Program-made: the position numbers and the translations under genes
The notes under the pieces: model-generated
Databases searched by the model: none
What the model was told of the DNA's origin: nothing
What the model saw: only the letters and a program-made list of their open reading frames with translations
Shown here: piece after piece, positions 1 to 8,486 of the stretch
How the letters are laid out: every line of letters starts with the position of its first letter
Position numbering within the stretch: position 1 is the stretch's first letter
NCBI GenBank assembly: GCA_002399405.1
Contig: DHDP01000013.1
Location: 109,329 to 173,328 of the forward strand
From: Treponema sp. UBA4873
GTDB taxonomy: Bacteria > Spirochaetota > Spirochaetia > Treponematales > Treponemataceae
Reading direction: 5' to 3'
DNA length: 64,000 bases

Positions 1-27
1 TGATATTACAACGACTTAAAACTCGAC

Positions 28-70
28 GGCACCTCTAAAAAATCACTGAAAGTGAGTTTTTAGAGGTGCC
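28..70. terminator. Long inverted repeat, terminator-like
   Basis: The arms GGCACCTCTAAAAA and TTTTTAGAGGTGCC are perfectly complementary (14 bp), and a second short stem TCAC/GTGA closes the interior. The structure is symmetrical and could end transcription from either side. It probably terminates the gene left of the window, because recJ begins 38 bp downstream. No separate T tract follows it; the T run lies inside the stem. Confidence 0.6.
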
Positions 71-108
71 CATCAGTAAAAATCTCTGCTAAGGAAGAAA
101 AGCATATT

Positions 109-2268
109 TTGAAAACATGGAATAAAAAGAATATTTCGCGCGAGGTTGTTAAAGCACTTTGCGACACATACGGCGTCGACGCGCTTACCGCGTCAATCAT
201 GGCAAGAAGAGGAATAGTCGAGGGAAAAGACGTTCTCTATTTCAAGGAGACCGACCTCCGCTTCCTCCACAATCCGTTTCTGTTCACGAACATGGAAGAC
301 GCTGTCGACCGTATTCTCAGCGCTAAGGAGGAAGGCGAAAAGGTTCTTGTATTCGGAGACAGCGACGTCGACGGGGTAACAAGCACGGCCGTTCTCTACG
401 GCTATCTCAAGGATCAGGGATACGACGTTCAGTGGCGTCTTCCGCTCGGCGGCGACGCGTACGGTCTTTCTACCGCGGCGGTCGACGACTTTGCAAAGCA
501 GTACGGCTCGCTCATCATTACGGTCGACTGCGGCATATCGAACGTGCAGGAAATAGCGCATGCGAACGAACTGGGGATAGACGTAATCGTCACCGATCAT
601 CACAATCCGCCGGAAACGCTCCCTGCCGCATACACCGTAATCGACCCGAAGCTGCCCGGATCAGGCTATCCGTTTCCCGACATTTCAGGCGCCGCCGTCG
701 CCTACAAGCTTGTCACTGCCCTGCGCTTTTCAAATTCCGAGCTGTACAAGCAGGAGGTAACGCTGCTCAACGTCCGTCCGGCCGAAGGCGAAGACTACTA
801 TATCGACTGTCTGAAAGTCAGAAATCTGGTGCAGAAAGGACAAATTTCCGAGCGCACCGCACAGAGAGCGGCATCTGTCACTCATACAAAGCTGCCGGCT
901 TTCCTTACCGGACAGCAGATATTCGTATGGAACGAACCTGTCATACAAAAGCAGCTTTCTGAAATTTTCGGAAGCGGCATCGAATTCAACATGATGGATT
1001 TCCGGCCGCAGATTGCGAAGCTCATTCCGCAGCTTGCGGACGAAAGTCTGCTTGCAGTAAAGGATATGTCGCGCATCGCAAAATACAGCGGAAGACCAGC
1101 GACTGAAATCGAAGGATTTTTCAATCTGTTCGTGACGTTCGCGGAAAGACAGACTGCGAACGCAAAGAATACGGCGGACGAGCAGAACGATCTGCAGCTT
1201 GTCATGCTTGCGGCGCTCGCGGACATCATGCCGCTGAAAGACGAAAACAGGATACTTGTGCGCGCAGGAATAGGCTCCATGAACGGCGGCAGACTTCGCC
1301 CCGGGCTCGCTGAGCTGTTCGCGCGGCTCGGAATGACAGGGAAAAAAATCTGCTCCACGGATCTGTCGTGGACTGTCATTCCTTCGCTCAACGCCGCCGG
1401 CCGGATGGGACAGTCGAACGTCGCGCTTGAAATGCTTCTTTCAAAGGATCCCGGCGAACGCGACAGGCTTGCGCAGAAAATAATTGAAATGAACGAACAG
1501 CGCAGACAGCTTGTCGCGGACGCGTCGGTGTTCATCAGCAAACAGGCCGACGAAAGTTATGAAATGTACGGACACCGGATGTGCGTCGTCATCGACAGGC
1601 ATATCAACAAAGGCGTCACCGGCATTCTTGCCGCAAAGCTCGTCGGACGTTTTAACGTTCCTTCCATTGCCGTTACAATTTCCGAAGACGATACAGCGGT
1701 CGGCTCTATGCGCAGCTGCCGCGGATTCAACGCTACGACGTTCCTCGACAGGTTCGGCGATTTCTTCATCAATCACGGAGGCCACAATTATGCCGCGGGA
1801 TTCAGCTTTCCGTGTTCGCAGCTCGACGAATTTGTCGATAAACTCAAATCATTTTCGTCGGCCGTAAACCTTGAAACCGAATGCGAAACGATAGACATAG
1901 ACGCGGAAATTCCCGTTTCCTACATGACGCCCGACCTTCTCAACATTATTGACAGATTCGAACCGTTCGGCGAGGGGAACCGCGAGATTATCTTTTATTC
2001 GAAAAGCCTGCCGGTTCAGGACGCCGTGCTTGTCGGAAAAAGCGAGCCGCGTCATCTCAAGATCACGTTCGACTGCGGAAAATACAAATTTCCGGCGATG
2101 TTCTGGGGCGAGGGAGGACGGCTCAACCGCGATTTCAAAACGGGCGACAGGCTCGACGTTCTGTATACGGTAAACAGGAATTCATTCAACGGAGCTGTTA
2201 CTCCGCAGATGATTATCACCGATATAAAAAAATCAAGCCAGGGGAGTAATACTAATGAACAATCATAA
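109..2268 (+). CDS. recJ: Single-stranded-DNA-specific exonuclease RecJ
   Basis: This is a 5'-3' exonuclease on single-stranded DNA, used in recombinational and mismatch repair. The DHH domain shows GDSDVDG at residues 83-89, TVDCG near 138-142 and TDHHNP at 162-167. The DHHA1 domain has GGHNYAAG near 558-565, and an OB-like C-terminal part follows. At 719 residues it is longer than many RecJ proteins, with an extra helical stretch between the first motifs and residue 350. The start is a TTG with AAGGAAG 11 bases upstream; the nearby ATG at 117 is in another frame and stops at once. The last 14 bp overlap the next gene, so the two are probably co-transcribed. The family assignment is firm. 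Confidence 0.93.
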   Translation: MKTWNKKNISREVVKALCDTYGVDALTASIMARRGIVEGKDVLYFKETDLRFLHNPFLFTNMEDAVDRILSAKEEGEKVLVFGDSDVDGVTSTAVLYGYLKDQGYDVQWRLPLGGDAYGLSTAAVDDFAKQYGSLIITVDCGISNVQEIAHANELGIDVIVTDHHNPPETLPAAYTVIDPKLPGSGYPFPDISGAAVAYKLVTALRFSNSELYKQEVTLLNVRPAEGEDYYIDCLKVRNLVQKGQISERTAQRAASVTHTKLPAFLTGQQIFVWNEPVIQKQLSEIFGSGIEFNMMDFRPQIAKLIPQLADESLLAVKDMSRIAKYSGRPATEIEGFFNLFVTFAERQTANAKNTADEQNDLQLVMLAALADIMPLKDENRILVRAGIGSMNGGRLRPGLAELFARLGMTGKKICSTDLSWTVIPSLNAAGRMGQSNVALEMLLSKDPGERDRLAQKIIEMNEQRRQLVADASVFISKQADESYEMYGHRMCVVIDRHINKGVTGILAAKLVGRFNVPSIAVTISEDDTAVGSMRSCRGFNATTFLDRFGDFFINHGGHNYAAGFSFPCSQLDEFVDKLKSFSSAVNLETECETIDIDAEIPVSYMTPDLLNIIDRFEPFGEGNREIIFYSKSLPVQDAVLVGKSEPRHLKITFDCGKYKFPAMFWGEGGRLNRDFKTGDRLDVLYTVNRNSFNGAVTPQMIITDIKKSSQGSNTNEQS

Positions 2269-3250
2269 AAAGACAGTGACCGCATTTCTTGCGTCGCTCT
2301 GCATCGCTTTAGTTCCGGCCGCAGCCGGAACTAAGTCGTCGTTCGAAGGGACGAACTGTACTATCGGCCTAACCTACAACGAATCCGCCGCTCCGGGCGA
2401 CGCCGTCGTCATACGCATGACGCTCAAATCACGCGACCGCAGAAAGGTCACGCAGGATACTGTGGCTATGGCGGAATTATTCGAAAAGAAAAAAAAGATA
2501 GACAGCTCTCTGTTCTTTTTCGTTAATCCGAAGGCAAAACGCCAGAACGTTCAGGAACTTCTCGCATACGTTCCGCTCTCGCCGTGGCTTGCGGAAGGCG
2601 GAGAGTATTCTCTCAAGGTAATCTACACGGCGTTCGGTTCGGATGCGGAAGAATTCGTTCTGCCGTTTACATTGAGTGAAAAAAAATTCCCCGAAGAAAT
2701 CGTCGAACTCGACGAAAAAAATACCGCGATAAAAACGGATACGACTCCCGCACATGCAGCGCAGATTGAAAAGCTGAATACGATTCTCGAAACAGTCGAA
2801 CCTTCCGACGTCTATTTCGTCAGACCGTTCGTTCCGCCCGTCGCGTCGACACGCCGTACGTCCGATTTCGGCGACAGGCGGACATATAAATATATGAGCG
2901 GCAAAACGTCCGAAACGATTCACTACGGCATCGATTTCGGTGTCCCCGAAGGAACAGTCGTTTCTGCATGCGGAGACGGCCGCGTCGTCATGGCGGAAAA
3001 CCGCATATCGACGGGATGGAGCGTCGTTATTGAGCACGCTCCCGGATTTTACAGTCTGTATTACCACCTGCACTCGCTCGGCGTCAAGGAAGGTCAGCTT
3101 GTAAAACAGGGTGATAAGATCGGCCTTTCCGGTTCGACGGGCCTTGCGACGGGACCGCATCTCCACTGGGAGCTACGTCTCAACATGTGCGCAGTTTCGC
3201 CCGATTTCTTTACGACAGATTACGCGTACACGAAACAGGAACAGAACTGA
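2255..3250 (+). CDS. Secreted M23 (LytM-type) peptidase
   Basis: The N-terminus has a signal peptide (residues 1 to about 25, ending PAAAG). Residues 26-190 form a domain I cannot name. The C-terminal third is an M23 metallopeptidase domain with HYGIDFG near 224-230, YYHLHS near 270 and HLHWEL near 302. These supply the H...D, H and HxH residues that bind zinc in peptidoglycan endopeptidases, so the enzyme should be active rather than a degenerate activator. It likely cuts peptide cross-links in the periplasm. It overlaps the end of recJ by 14 bp and has its own GGGGAG ribosome-binding site inside recJ. Its stop abuts, with no gap, the stop of the opposing gene. Confidence 0.88.
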   Translation: MNNHKKTVTAFLASLCIALVPAAAGTKSSFEGTNCTIGLTYNESAAPGDAVVIRMTLKSRDRRKVTQDTVAMAELFEKKKKIDSSLFFFVNPKAKRQNVQELLAYVPLSPWLAEGGEYSLKVIYTAFGSDAEEFVLPFTLSEKKFPEEIVELDEKNTAIKTDTTPAHAAQIEKLNTILETVEPSDVYFVRPFVPPVASTRRTSDFGDRRTYKYMSGKTSETIHYGIDFGVPEGTVVSACGDGRVVMAENRISTGWSVVIEHAPGFYSLYYHLHSLGVKEGQLVKQGDKIGLSGSTGLATGPHLHWELRLNMCAVSPDFFTTDYAYTKQEQN

Positions 3251-3874
3251 TTATTCCGGGCGGATTTCGAGCCGTCCGCCCGAGTCCGTGAGCACCGCGT
3301 AATACACGCCCGTCGTGCAGCGGGACAAATCCACCGTGTACCGGTTTGAAAAACCTGCGCTGAAGACCGCCGCCGGATTGGAGGCAAAACTCGAGAGTCT
3401 GTATAAATCGTGTCTGTTTTTATAGGTGGAGCCCGTTCCGAACAGCATGCACTGCCCGTTTTCGTTATAATACCGTTCAAGATACGTTCCCGATTCAAAC
3501 AGCCCGAAGCCGCGGTGTTCATAGATTGTCTCGCGGCCGTAAATGACTTCGGGAAACAGAAATTTCTTCCCTGAAAATTCCGCGCTTCTGAAATCGACTG
3601 CAAGCGACGAGCCGCGCCACGAACGCTCGAGCACCGCGCATTCGTTTCCGGCAGTATCGAGCAGCGATATGACGGCGCTGACAGTATCGCCGCTTTCTGA
3701 GGTGCTTGTCCCGTAGACGAGAATGCGCATAATCTGATAGTCGTTTACCCGCGGAAGGCGGCCTGCGGCTCCGAAACAACCGCCGAATTTTACAGCGTAG
3801 ACAATAAACACGATGAGAAAACAGGCAAAAATACTGTTAAAAATAAATTTTCCAACAGACCACTGTCTTATCAT
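3251..3874 (-). CDS. Membrane-anchored protein of unknown function
   Basis: I do not recognise this 207-residue protein. A hydrophobic segment at about residues 9-30 could be a membrane anchor or uncleaved signal. The remainder is a soluble, beta-rich domain with no catalytic motif I can name, and should face the periplasm. Its ATG overlaps the ligA stop (ATGA), so it is the last gene of the minus-strand operon and is probably translated by coupling. Its stop touches the stop of the M23 peptidase gene, leaving no room for a separate terminator between the converging operons. Confidence 0.7.
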   Translation of the reverse strand: MIRQWSVGKFIFNSIFACFLIVFIVYAVKFGGCFGAAGRLPRVNDYQIMRILVYGTSTSESGDTVSAVISLLDTAGNECAVLERSWRGSSLAVDFRSAEFSGKKFLFPEVIYGRETIYEHRGFGLFESGTYLERYYNENGQCMLFGTGSTYKNRHDLYRLSSFASNPAAVFSAGFSNRYTVDLSRCTTGVYYAVLTDSGGRLEIRPE

Positions 3875-5829
3875 ATACCTGCCAGTTTCAGGAACTCCTT
3901 TTCATCTATTATTTTTATGCCGAATTTCACGGCTTTCGCGTTTTTCGAAGAACCGCTCGACGTGTCGTTCGTAACGAGATACGTTAAATCCTTTGTCACC
4001 GACGACTTGCATGAACCGCCGTTTTTTTTGACAAGCTGTTCCGCGTCGGCGCGTTTCATTGTAAAAAGTTCTCCCGTAAAACAGAACGACATTCCCGCAA
4101 ACACGCCCGAAGACGAAGAAGCGAGACGTATCGTTCCCGAAGAAACGAGCGCGCGCATTTCCTCTGCGTTTTCCGAAAGACCTTCGACGGCAGTATGCGC
4201 CATCACCTCCGCGAAGCCGTACACGTCCGCAAACTGTTCTTCGTTTGCCGCAAGCATTTTGTCGAGCGTGTCGAATCCCGCGTTGACGAGCTTTTCTGCA
4301 GACGTTTCCCCTATTCCCTCGATATCGAAACCCGCGACGAACACGGCAAGACTCATGTTCCGGTGCGACGCGATCGAGTTGATAACCTTCGCTGCTCCGA
4401 GCGATTCTTTTTCCGCAGCGATGCTTTCCTCGTTGAGAAAAAACGGAATCAGATCGTCGAGCGTAAGCGAATAAATGTCCGTGATGGACGCGACTTTTCC
4501 CGATTTGAAAAGCGAGTTGACGAGCGTTTCGCCGAAATCGCGTATGTCCACAACCTGAACCCATTTGAGCAGCTGATGAAGCACGCGCTTCGGACATGAT
4601 TTGTTCGGGCAGAAAAGACGGCTGCCTTCGTCGACAAGCGGCGTACCGCACGTTTCACAGGTCGTCGGGAAGACGACAGGTTCCAGTCCGCTTTTCCCGT
4701 CCTGCACGACGCTTTCGATTTTCGGAATGATTTCGCCGCGTTTTACGACGACGACGGAGCATCCGATGTTCACGCCGAGCGCGCGCATCGTATCGGGGTT
4801 GGCAAGGCTTGCACGCTGCACAGTCGTTCCCGCAAGTTCGACGGGGTCAAATACGGCGACGGGAGTGTACGTACCGCCGCTGCGGCTCCACTCGACCTCC
4901 CGCAGCGTCGTCACCGCCTCTTCGAGGCTGAACTTGAACGCTATCTGCCTGTCGGGGCGCGCGCGGACCGCGTCGTCATGGTCGATGCGGCGCTCCTTTA
5001 TTACAAGGCCGTCGATGTCGTAATCGAGCGTTTTGCGTATTTCCATTACCTGCGCGCGGTACGCAATCACTTCGTCGATCGAGCGGAATATTCTGAGCGT
5101 CACCGTGTTGAACCCGCACGATTTAAGCCACAAAATCTTGTTCTCTTCGTCCGTATACGGCTGCCCACCTTCAGTCGCCCACACGTCGTACGTGATGAGC
5201 GTGAGATTCTCGCTGCCTTCGCCGTCCTTCCGCCTCATAAGCCCGTTCGCGGCATTGCGACAGTTCGCCTTGTCCGCAAATTTCATGTCGTGTATCTGAT
5301 GCGTCATAATGACTTCGCCGCGGATACCGCCGGTAAAGTCTATGCGCGAACCGTCGCTTTTTCCGAGCAGCGCGACAACTCCCTGCATTTTGCGCGCGTT
5401 CGCCGTTATATCGTCGCCGACCGTACCGTCGCCGCGCGTCACCGCCCGTCTGAGTTCTCCATGGCTGTACTGCAGTTCAAGAGACGCCCCGTCGAGCTTG
5501 TATTCGACAAGGTATTCGTCGTACACGTGCTTTTCGGCCCACGCACGGAACTGTTCCGGACCTGCGGCCTTCTCCTGACTTCCCATCGGCATGATGTGGC
5601 GTACTTTTTCAAAATTTCCCGAATCCTGTCCGACTTTTTTCAGAACAGGATTTTCCGGCTCAAGCGCTTTGAGTTCGTCCCACAACTTGTCGAAGTCGGC
5701 GTCGCTGATTTCTCCTTCACCGTCGTAATATGATTTCTGATATTTCTGTATAAGCCTTTCGAGTTCTCCGACTCGTTTTGCCTTTTCACTGCGTGCTTTC
5801 GCTTCATTTATGTCAAAAAGATCGCTCAT
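3871..5829 (-). CDS. ligA: NAD-dependent DNA ligase LigA
   Basis: It seals nicks with NAD as adenylate donor in replication and repair. The adenylation site KLDG is at residues 111-114, the acceptor lysine being K111. A four-cysteine zinc finger (CETC ... CPNKSC) lies near 390-415, helix-hairpin-helix repeats follow, and a BRCT domain fills about 575-652. At 652 residues it is near the usual size. The open frame extends 30 codons further upstream, but I place the start at 5829, where GAGGAGTG precedes the ATG and the protein begins MSDLFD. It follows trmB by 8 bp and overlaps the next gene by 4. Confidence 0.95.
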   Translation of the reverse strand: MSDLFDINEAKARSEKAKRVGELERLIQKYQKSYYDGEGEISDADFDKLWDELKALEPENPVLKKVGQDSGNFEKVRHIMPMGSQEKAAGPEQFRAWAEKHVYDEYLVEYKLDGASLELQYSHGELRRAVTRGDGTVGDDITANARKMQGVVALLGKSDGSRIDFTGGIRGEVIMTHQIHDMKFADKANCRNAANGLMRRKDGEGSENLTLITYDVWATEGGQPYTDEENKILWLKSCGFNTVTLRIFRSIDEVIAYRAQVMEIRKTLDYDIDGLVIKERRIDHDDAVRARPDRQIAFKFSLEEAVTTLREVEWSRSGGTYTPVAVFDPVELAGTTVQRASLANPDTMRALGVNIGCSVVVVKRGEIIPKIESVVQDGKSGLEPVVFPTTCETCGTPLVDEGSRLFCPNKSCPKRVLHQLLKWVQVVDIRDFGETLVNSLFKSGKVASITDIYSLTLDDLIPFFLNEESIAAEKESLGAAKVINSIASHRNMSLAVFVAGFDIEGIGETSAEKLVNAGFDTLDKMLAANEEQFADVYGFAEVMAHTAVEGLSENAEEMRALVSSGTIRLASSSSGVFAGMSFCFTGELFTMKRADAEQLVKKNGGSCKSSVTKDLTYLVTNDTSSGSSKNAKAVKFGIKIIDEKEFLKLAGI

Positions 5830-5837
5830 ACACTCCT

Positions 5838-6542
5838 CTATTTTTTTATAAAATAAAGTTCGCTTATAGGCCTGTCGTCGCGTATTCCGCGGGCCTCGAA
5901 TTTCGTCTCGGGACGCCATTCCTGATGCTCCGCAAACCCGTCGTACTTATTAATAAGATGCTCCGTTGCGGTCAATTCTTCAAGTGCAGACTGCGCGTAT
6001 TCAAGCCAGTCGGTAACCATATAAAAATAGCCGCCGGGCGCAAGTTTCGCCGCGAACAAATCAGTATGAGGACGCTGTACGAGACGACGTTTGTGATGCC
6101 GCTTCTTCGGCCACGGGTCGGGAAAAAACACGTGAAACGCGCAGACCGATTCGTCCGCTATCATATTGCCGAGCACTTCGACCGCATCGTGCTCTATGAC
6201 GCGGAGGTTCTCCAAGCCGCGCGCCTTTATTTCACCGAGCAGCTTACCGACGCCCGGTTTATGCACTTCTATACCGATGTAGTTTCTTCCGGGATTCTGC
6301 GCGGCTATTTCCGCGGTTGCGGCACCCATACCGAATCCTATTTCGACGGTGACCGGATTCGCGTTTCCGAATATGCTCGCGTACGACAATTTTTCAGGTG
6401 CATAAGGGATGCACCATACGGGAGAAAGCTCTTCATAATTTTTTTTCTGAGAATCGGTCATGCGTCCTATGCGGACGACGTACGTCTTCACATCGCGGAA
6501 AAAACGACTATCCGCTCCTGATTCGTTTTCGTTCAAAATCAT
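5838..6542 (-). CDS. trmB: tRNA (guanine-N7)-methyltransferase TrmB
   Basis: It methylates G46 in the variable loop of tRNAs using S-adenosylmethionine. The SAM-binding motif VEIGFGMG and the family hallmark FPDPWPKKRHHKRR are both present. The first 27 residues, before MTDSQKKNYEEL, look unlike other TrmB proteins, so the true start may be internal; the ATG at 6542 has GAGGAA very close. It is the third gene of the operon, 8 bp after the lipoprotein gene and 8 bp before ligA. Confidence 0.92.
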   Translation of the reverse strand: MILNENESGADSRFFRDVKTYVVRIGRMTDSQKKNYEELSPVWCIPYAPEKLSYASIFGNANPVTVEIGFGMGAATAEIAAQNPGRNYIGIEVHKPGVGKLLGEIKARGLENLRVIEHDAVEVLGNMIADESVCAFHVFFPDPWPKKRHHKRRLVQRPHTDLFAAKLAPGGYFYMVTDWLEYAQSALEELTATEHLINKYDGFAEHQEWRPETKFEARGIRDDRPISELYFIKK

Positions 6543-6550
6543 TTCCTCGT

Positions 6551-7219
6551 TTATTCTTTACCGGCCGACGACGGCCGCTCTTCCGCGGGCATAAAGCAGA
6601 CGACGGAACCGTCGGACGATGTCCAGCATATCCGTATGGACGACGCCAGTTTCATATCGTTCCATATGCTGTCGTCGTTTTTCCACTCCGGTTTCCGCGT
6701 ATTGTAATATATAAGCGTTCCGTCTGACATGTACACCGCCAGCATTTCTTTTGCAGATGCTCCCAGAATACTTCTCGCATCCGAAGATTTTGATCCGGTA
6801 AGTTTTTCAGGGTACGCTACGGAAAAAGAAGTCTGAACCGTGTGTTCCTCCGCGTCGGTGTAAAACAAATCATACTGTCCCTGCGGAAACTGCTGCGATT
6901 CAGGAACAGCAAAATTCGTATACCCGGCCCACTGTCTGTTGCCGGAACCGATAAGCTGCGGTTCTTCCTCGGTCCATTCATATCCGCTCGTTTGCGATGC
7001 AATCCGTATCTGTTCGGCACGCCGCACATCGCTTCCCGTCTCAGCGAAAACAGAAAGACGCATCTGCGGAACGGAAGCGTCGTCGCGGTAGTCGAAAATC
7101 ACGGTCGCGTTCGAAGAAAGAAGTTCCGGCGTCGTATTTGCGCACGACACGCACGCACCGCAGAAGAAAACGGATACGGCAAACAGGCAAAAAGAACGAA
7201 TGTGCGGAACAGTGAACAT
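6551..7219 (-). CDS. Putative lipoprotein of unknown function
   Basis: The N-terminus is a lipoprotein signal: a hydrophobic core at about residues 8-23 followed by ACVSC, giving a lipidated cysteine at about 26. Spirochete lipoboxes are often this loose. The remaining 195 residues include a stretch that reads like a sensor or beta-sandwich domain, but I recognise no family. It starts 2 bp after the stop of the preceding gene with no convincing ribosome-binding site of its own, which suggests translational coupling. Confidence 0.75.
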   Translation of the reverse strand: MFTVPHIRSFCLFAVSVFFCGACVSCANTTPELLSSNATVIFDYRDDASVPQMRLSVFAETGSDVRRAEQIRIASQTSGYEWTEEEPQLIGSGNRQWAGYTNFAVPESQQFPQGQYDLFYTDAEEHTVQTSFSVAYPEKLTGSKSSDARSILGASAKEMLAVYMSDGTLIYYNTRKPEWKNDDSIWNDMKLASSIRICWTSSDGSVVCFMPAEERPSSAGKE

Positions 7220-7221
7220 AG

Positions 7222-8388
7222 TCAGAAATTGAAAATAAGGTTTATAACGGTAAGATCGCTTGTGGAAAACTGATTCACAAGCGATTCGAATTTAACATTT
7301 ACTTTTTTGCATGCGTCGTCGAGGTATGACAGGTAGTACAATCCGAGGTCGGTGCCTTCCTGACCTTCGGGCAGTTCGCGGTAAAAATCGATAAGCGTCT
7401 TTTTTCTCGTATCGGCAGTCTTCTTGGCTTCAATATTTTCTTTTACTTCCTGGAACTCGTCGTCCTTATTGTACAACGTTATCTGCAGGCGGCCCTGCTT
7501 TCCGATCGACGACGTTCCTCCTCCGAGTTTCCATGACAGGAAGACAAGTTCGTGCTTGCGCTGCAGTTCCTTAACAATTTTTGAGCGGATGTCGGGATCG
7601 AAAATAAGAGAATCGATATCCTCTACGCCCTGATACATGTTGCGCGCTTCCTTGCGGATATTCGTATTCTCGCTGTTGAGCGCAAGCTCCATAATCATAA
7701 CGGAAATATATTCCGCCACTTTCGATTTATCCATGTACGAACCGAGCAGATTGCGGATTGCGATGAGCATCTCGTTGAATCCGTCGGCCTTATGAAACAG
7801 CGTGATGATGTACCAGTTCATGAGGCCGAGTCTGTTGAGAAATTTCTCAGTCATGAGCAGATAAATATTTTTTTCCTCGGCGGAATAATCTTTATTGCCC
7901 ATGATGGACTGCCAGACGGGAGACAAAATAAGCTTGCGCGTCTGATCGATAACGGCGCCCTGACTTGCAAGCGTGAGCCTGAGCTGCCTGTCGTTCATTT
8001 TCGTTTTTTCGTCGATGAGATGAGCGGGATTCGCCCTGTTGTATTTACGCACGCAGTCGCATTGGATGACCGCAGAATACATGTCGCGGTCGAACTGCTT
8101 GTACAAAAGGGAATAGACAACGACTTTTGAAAGATCCATGACTTCCTGCCGCGCGGAAACGAATTCCGTCATCGATATCTCGATTTTCGAGATATAATCA
8201 AGAAGTATCATGCTTTGAATAGACTGGGGAGAAAAACGATTCAGGGAGATGCCGTATTCATCAATATTGTCTGCAAGCCGGAAACGGAGCAGTTTTTTCT
8301 TATGGCTGATGAAATTTGAAGCGCCGTCCTCTGTCAGAATGATCTTCAAAGGCAGTTCCAGCATGAATTTTTTACCTGCAGCGCTCAT
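7222..8388 (-). CDS. Conserved-looking cytoplasmic protein with possible GHKL-type ATPase fold
   Basis: This 388-residue soluble protein is not one I can name. The N-terminal two thirds are helical. The C-terminal part has features in the order expected for a histidine-kinase-like ATPase: an N-box-like IMELALNSENTNI near 230-245, a glycine-rich stretch WKLGGGTSSIGKQG near 290, then GTDLGLYYLSYL resembling a G2 box and a final beta strand. No phosphoacceptor histidine is obvious. The ATPase reading is inference from pattern only. It is the first gene of the five-gene minus-strand operon, with a good promoter about 45-75 bp upstream of its start. Confidence 0.65.
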   Translation of the reverse strand: MSAAGKKFMLELPLKIILTEDGASNFISHKKKLLRFRLADNIDEYGISLNRFSPQSIQSMILLDYISKIEISMTEFVSARQEVMDLSKVVVYSLLYKQFDRDMYSAVIQCDCVRKYNRANPAHLIDEKTKMNDRQLRLTLASQGAVIDQTRKLILSPVWQSIMGNKDYSAEEKNIYLLMTEKFLNRLGLMNWYIITLFHKADGFNEMLIAIRNLLGSYMDKSKVAEYISVMIMELALNSENTNIRKEARNMYQGVEDIDSLIFDPDIRSKIVKELQRKHELVFLSWKLGGGTSSIGKQGRLQITLYNKDDEFQEVKENIEAKKTADTRKKTLIDFYRELPEGQEGTDLGLYYLSYLDDACKKVNVKFESLVNQFSTSDLTVINLIFNF

Positions 8389-8433
8389 TTTTCACCTTTC
8401 TCCATCTATTCTACTGGTTTATTATTGCTTCTT

Positions 8434-8462
8434 ATTATACACTATGGGACTTGCATTGTAAA
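8434..8462 (-). promoter_or_regulatory. Sigma-70-type promoter for the minus-strand operon
   Basis: On the minus strand the sequence reads TTTACA, 17 bp, TATAAT. It lies about 45-75 bp upstream of the ATG at 8388 and can drive the whole operon down to 3251. Confidence 0.7.
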
Positions 8463-8478
8463 CACTTAATATTATAAA
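8451..8478 (+). promoter_or_regulatory. Possible divergent promoter with very short leader
   Basis: TTGCAT, 16 bp, TATAAA reads on the plus strand and overlaps the -35 element of the divergent promoter. Transcription would start at about 8485, only a base or two before the ATG at 8487. That fits the absence of a ribosome-binding site and would give an almost leaderless message. Confidence 0.4.
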
Positions 8479-8486
8479 CTGAATAT

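Noticed and set aside
4978..5733. Plus-strand open frame of about 250 codons opposite ligA
   Set aside because: It lies wholly within the well-supported ligA gene and has no start signals or recognisable product.
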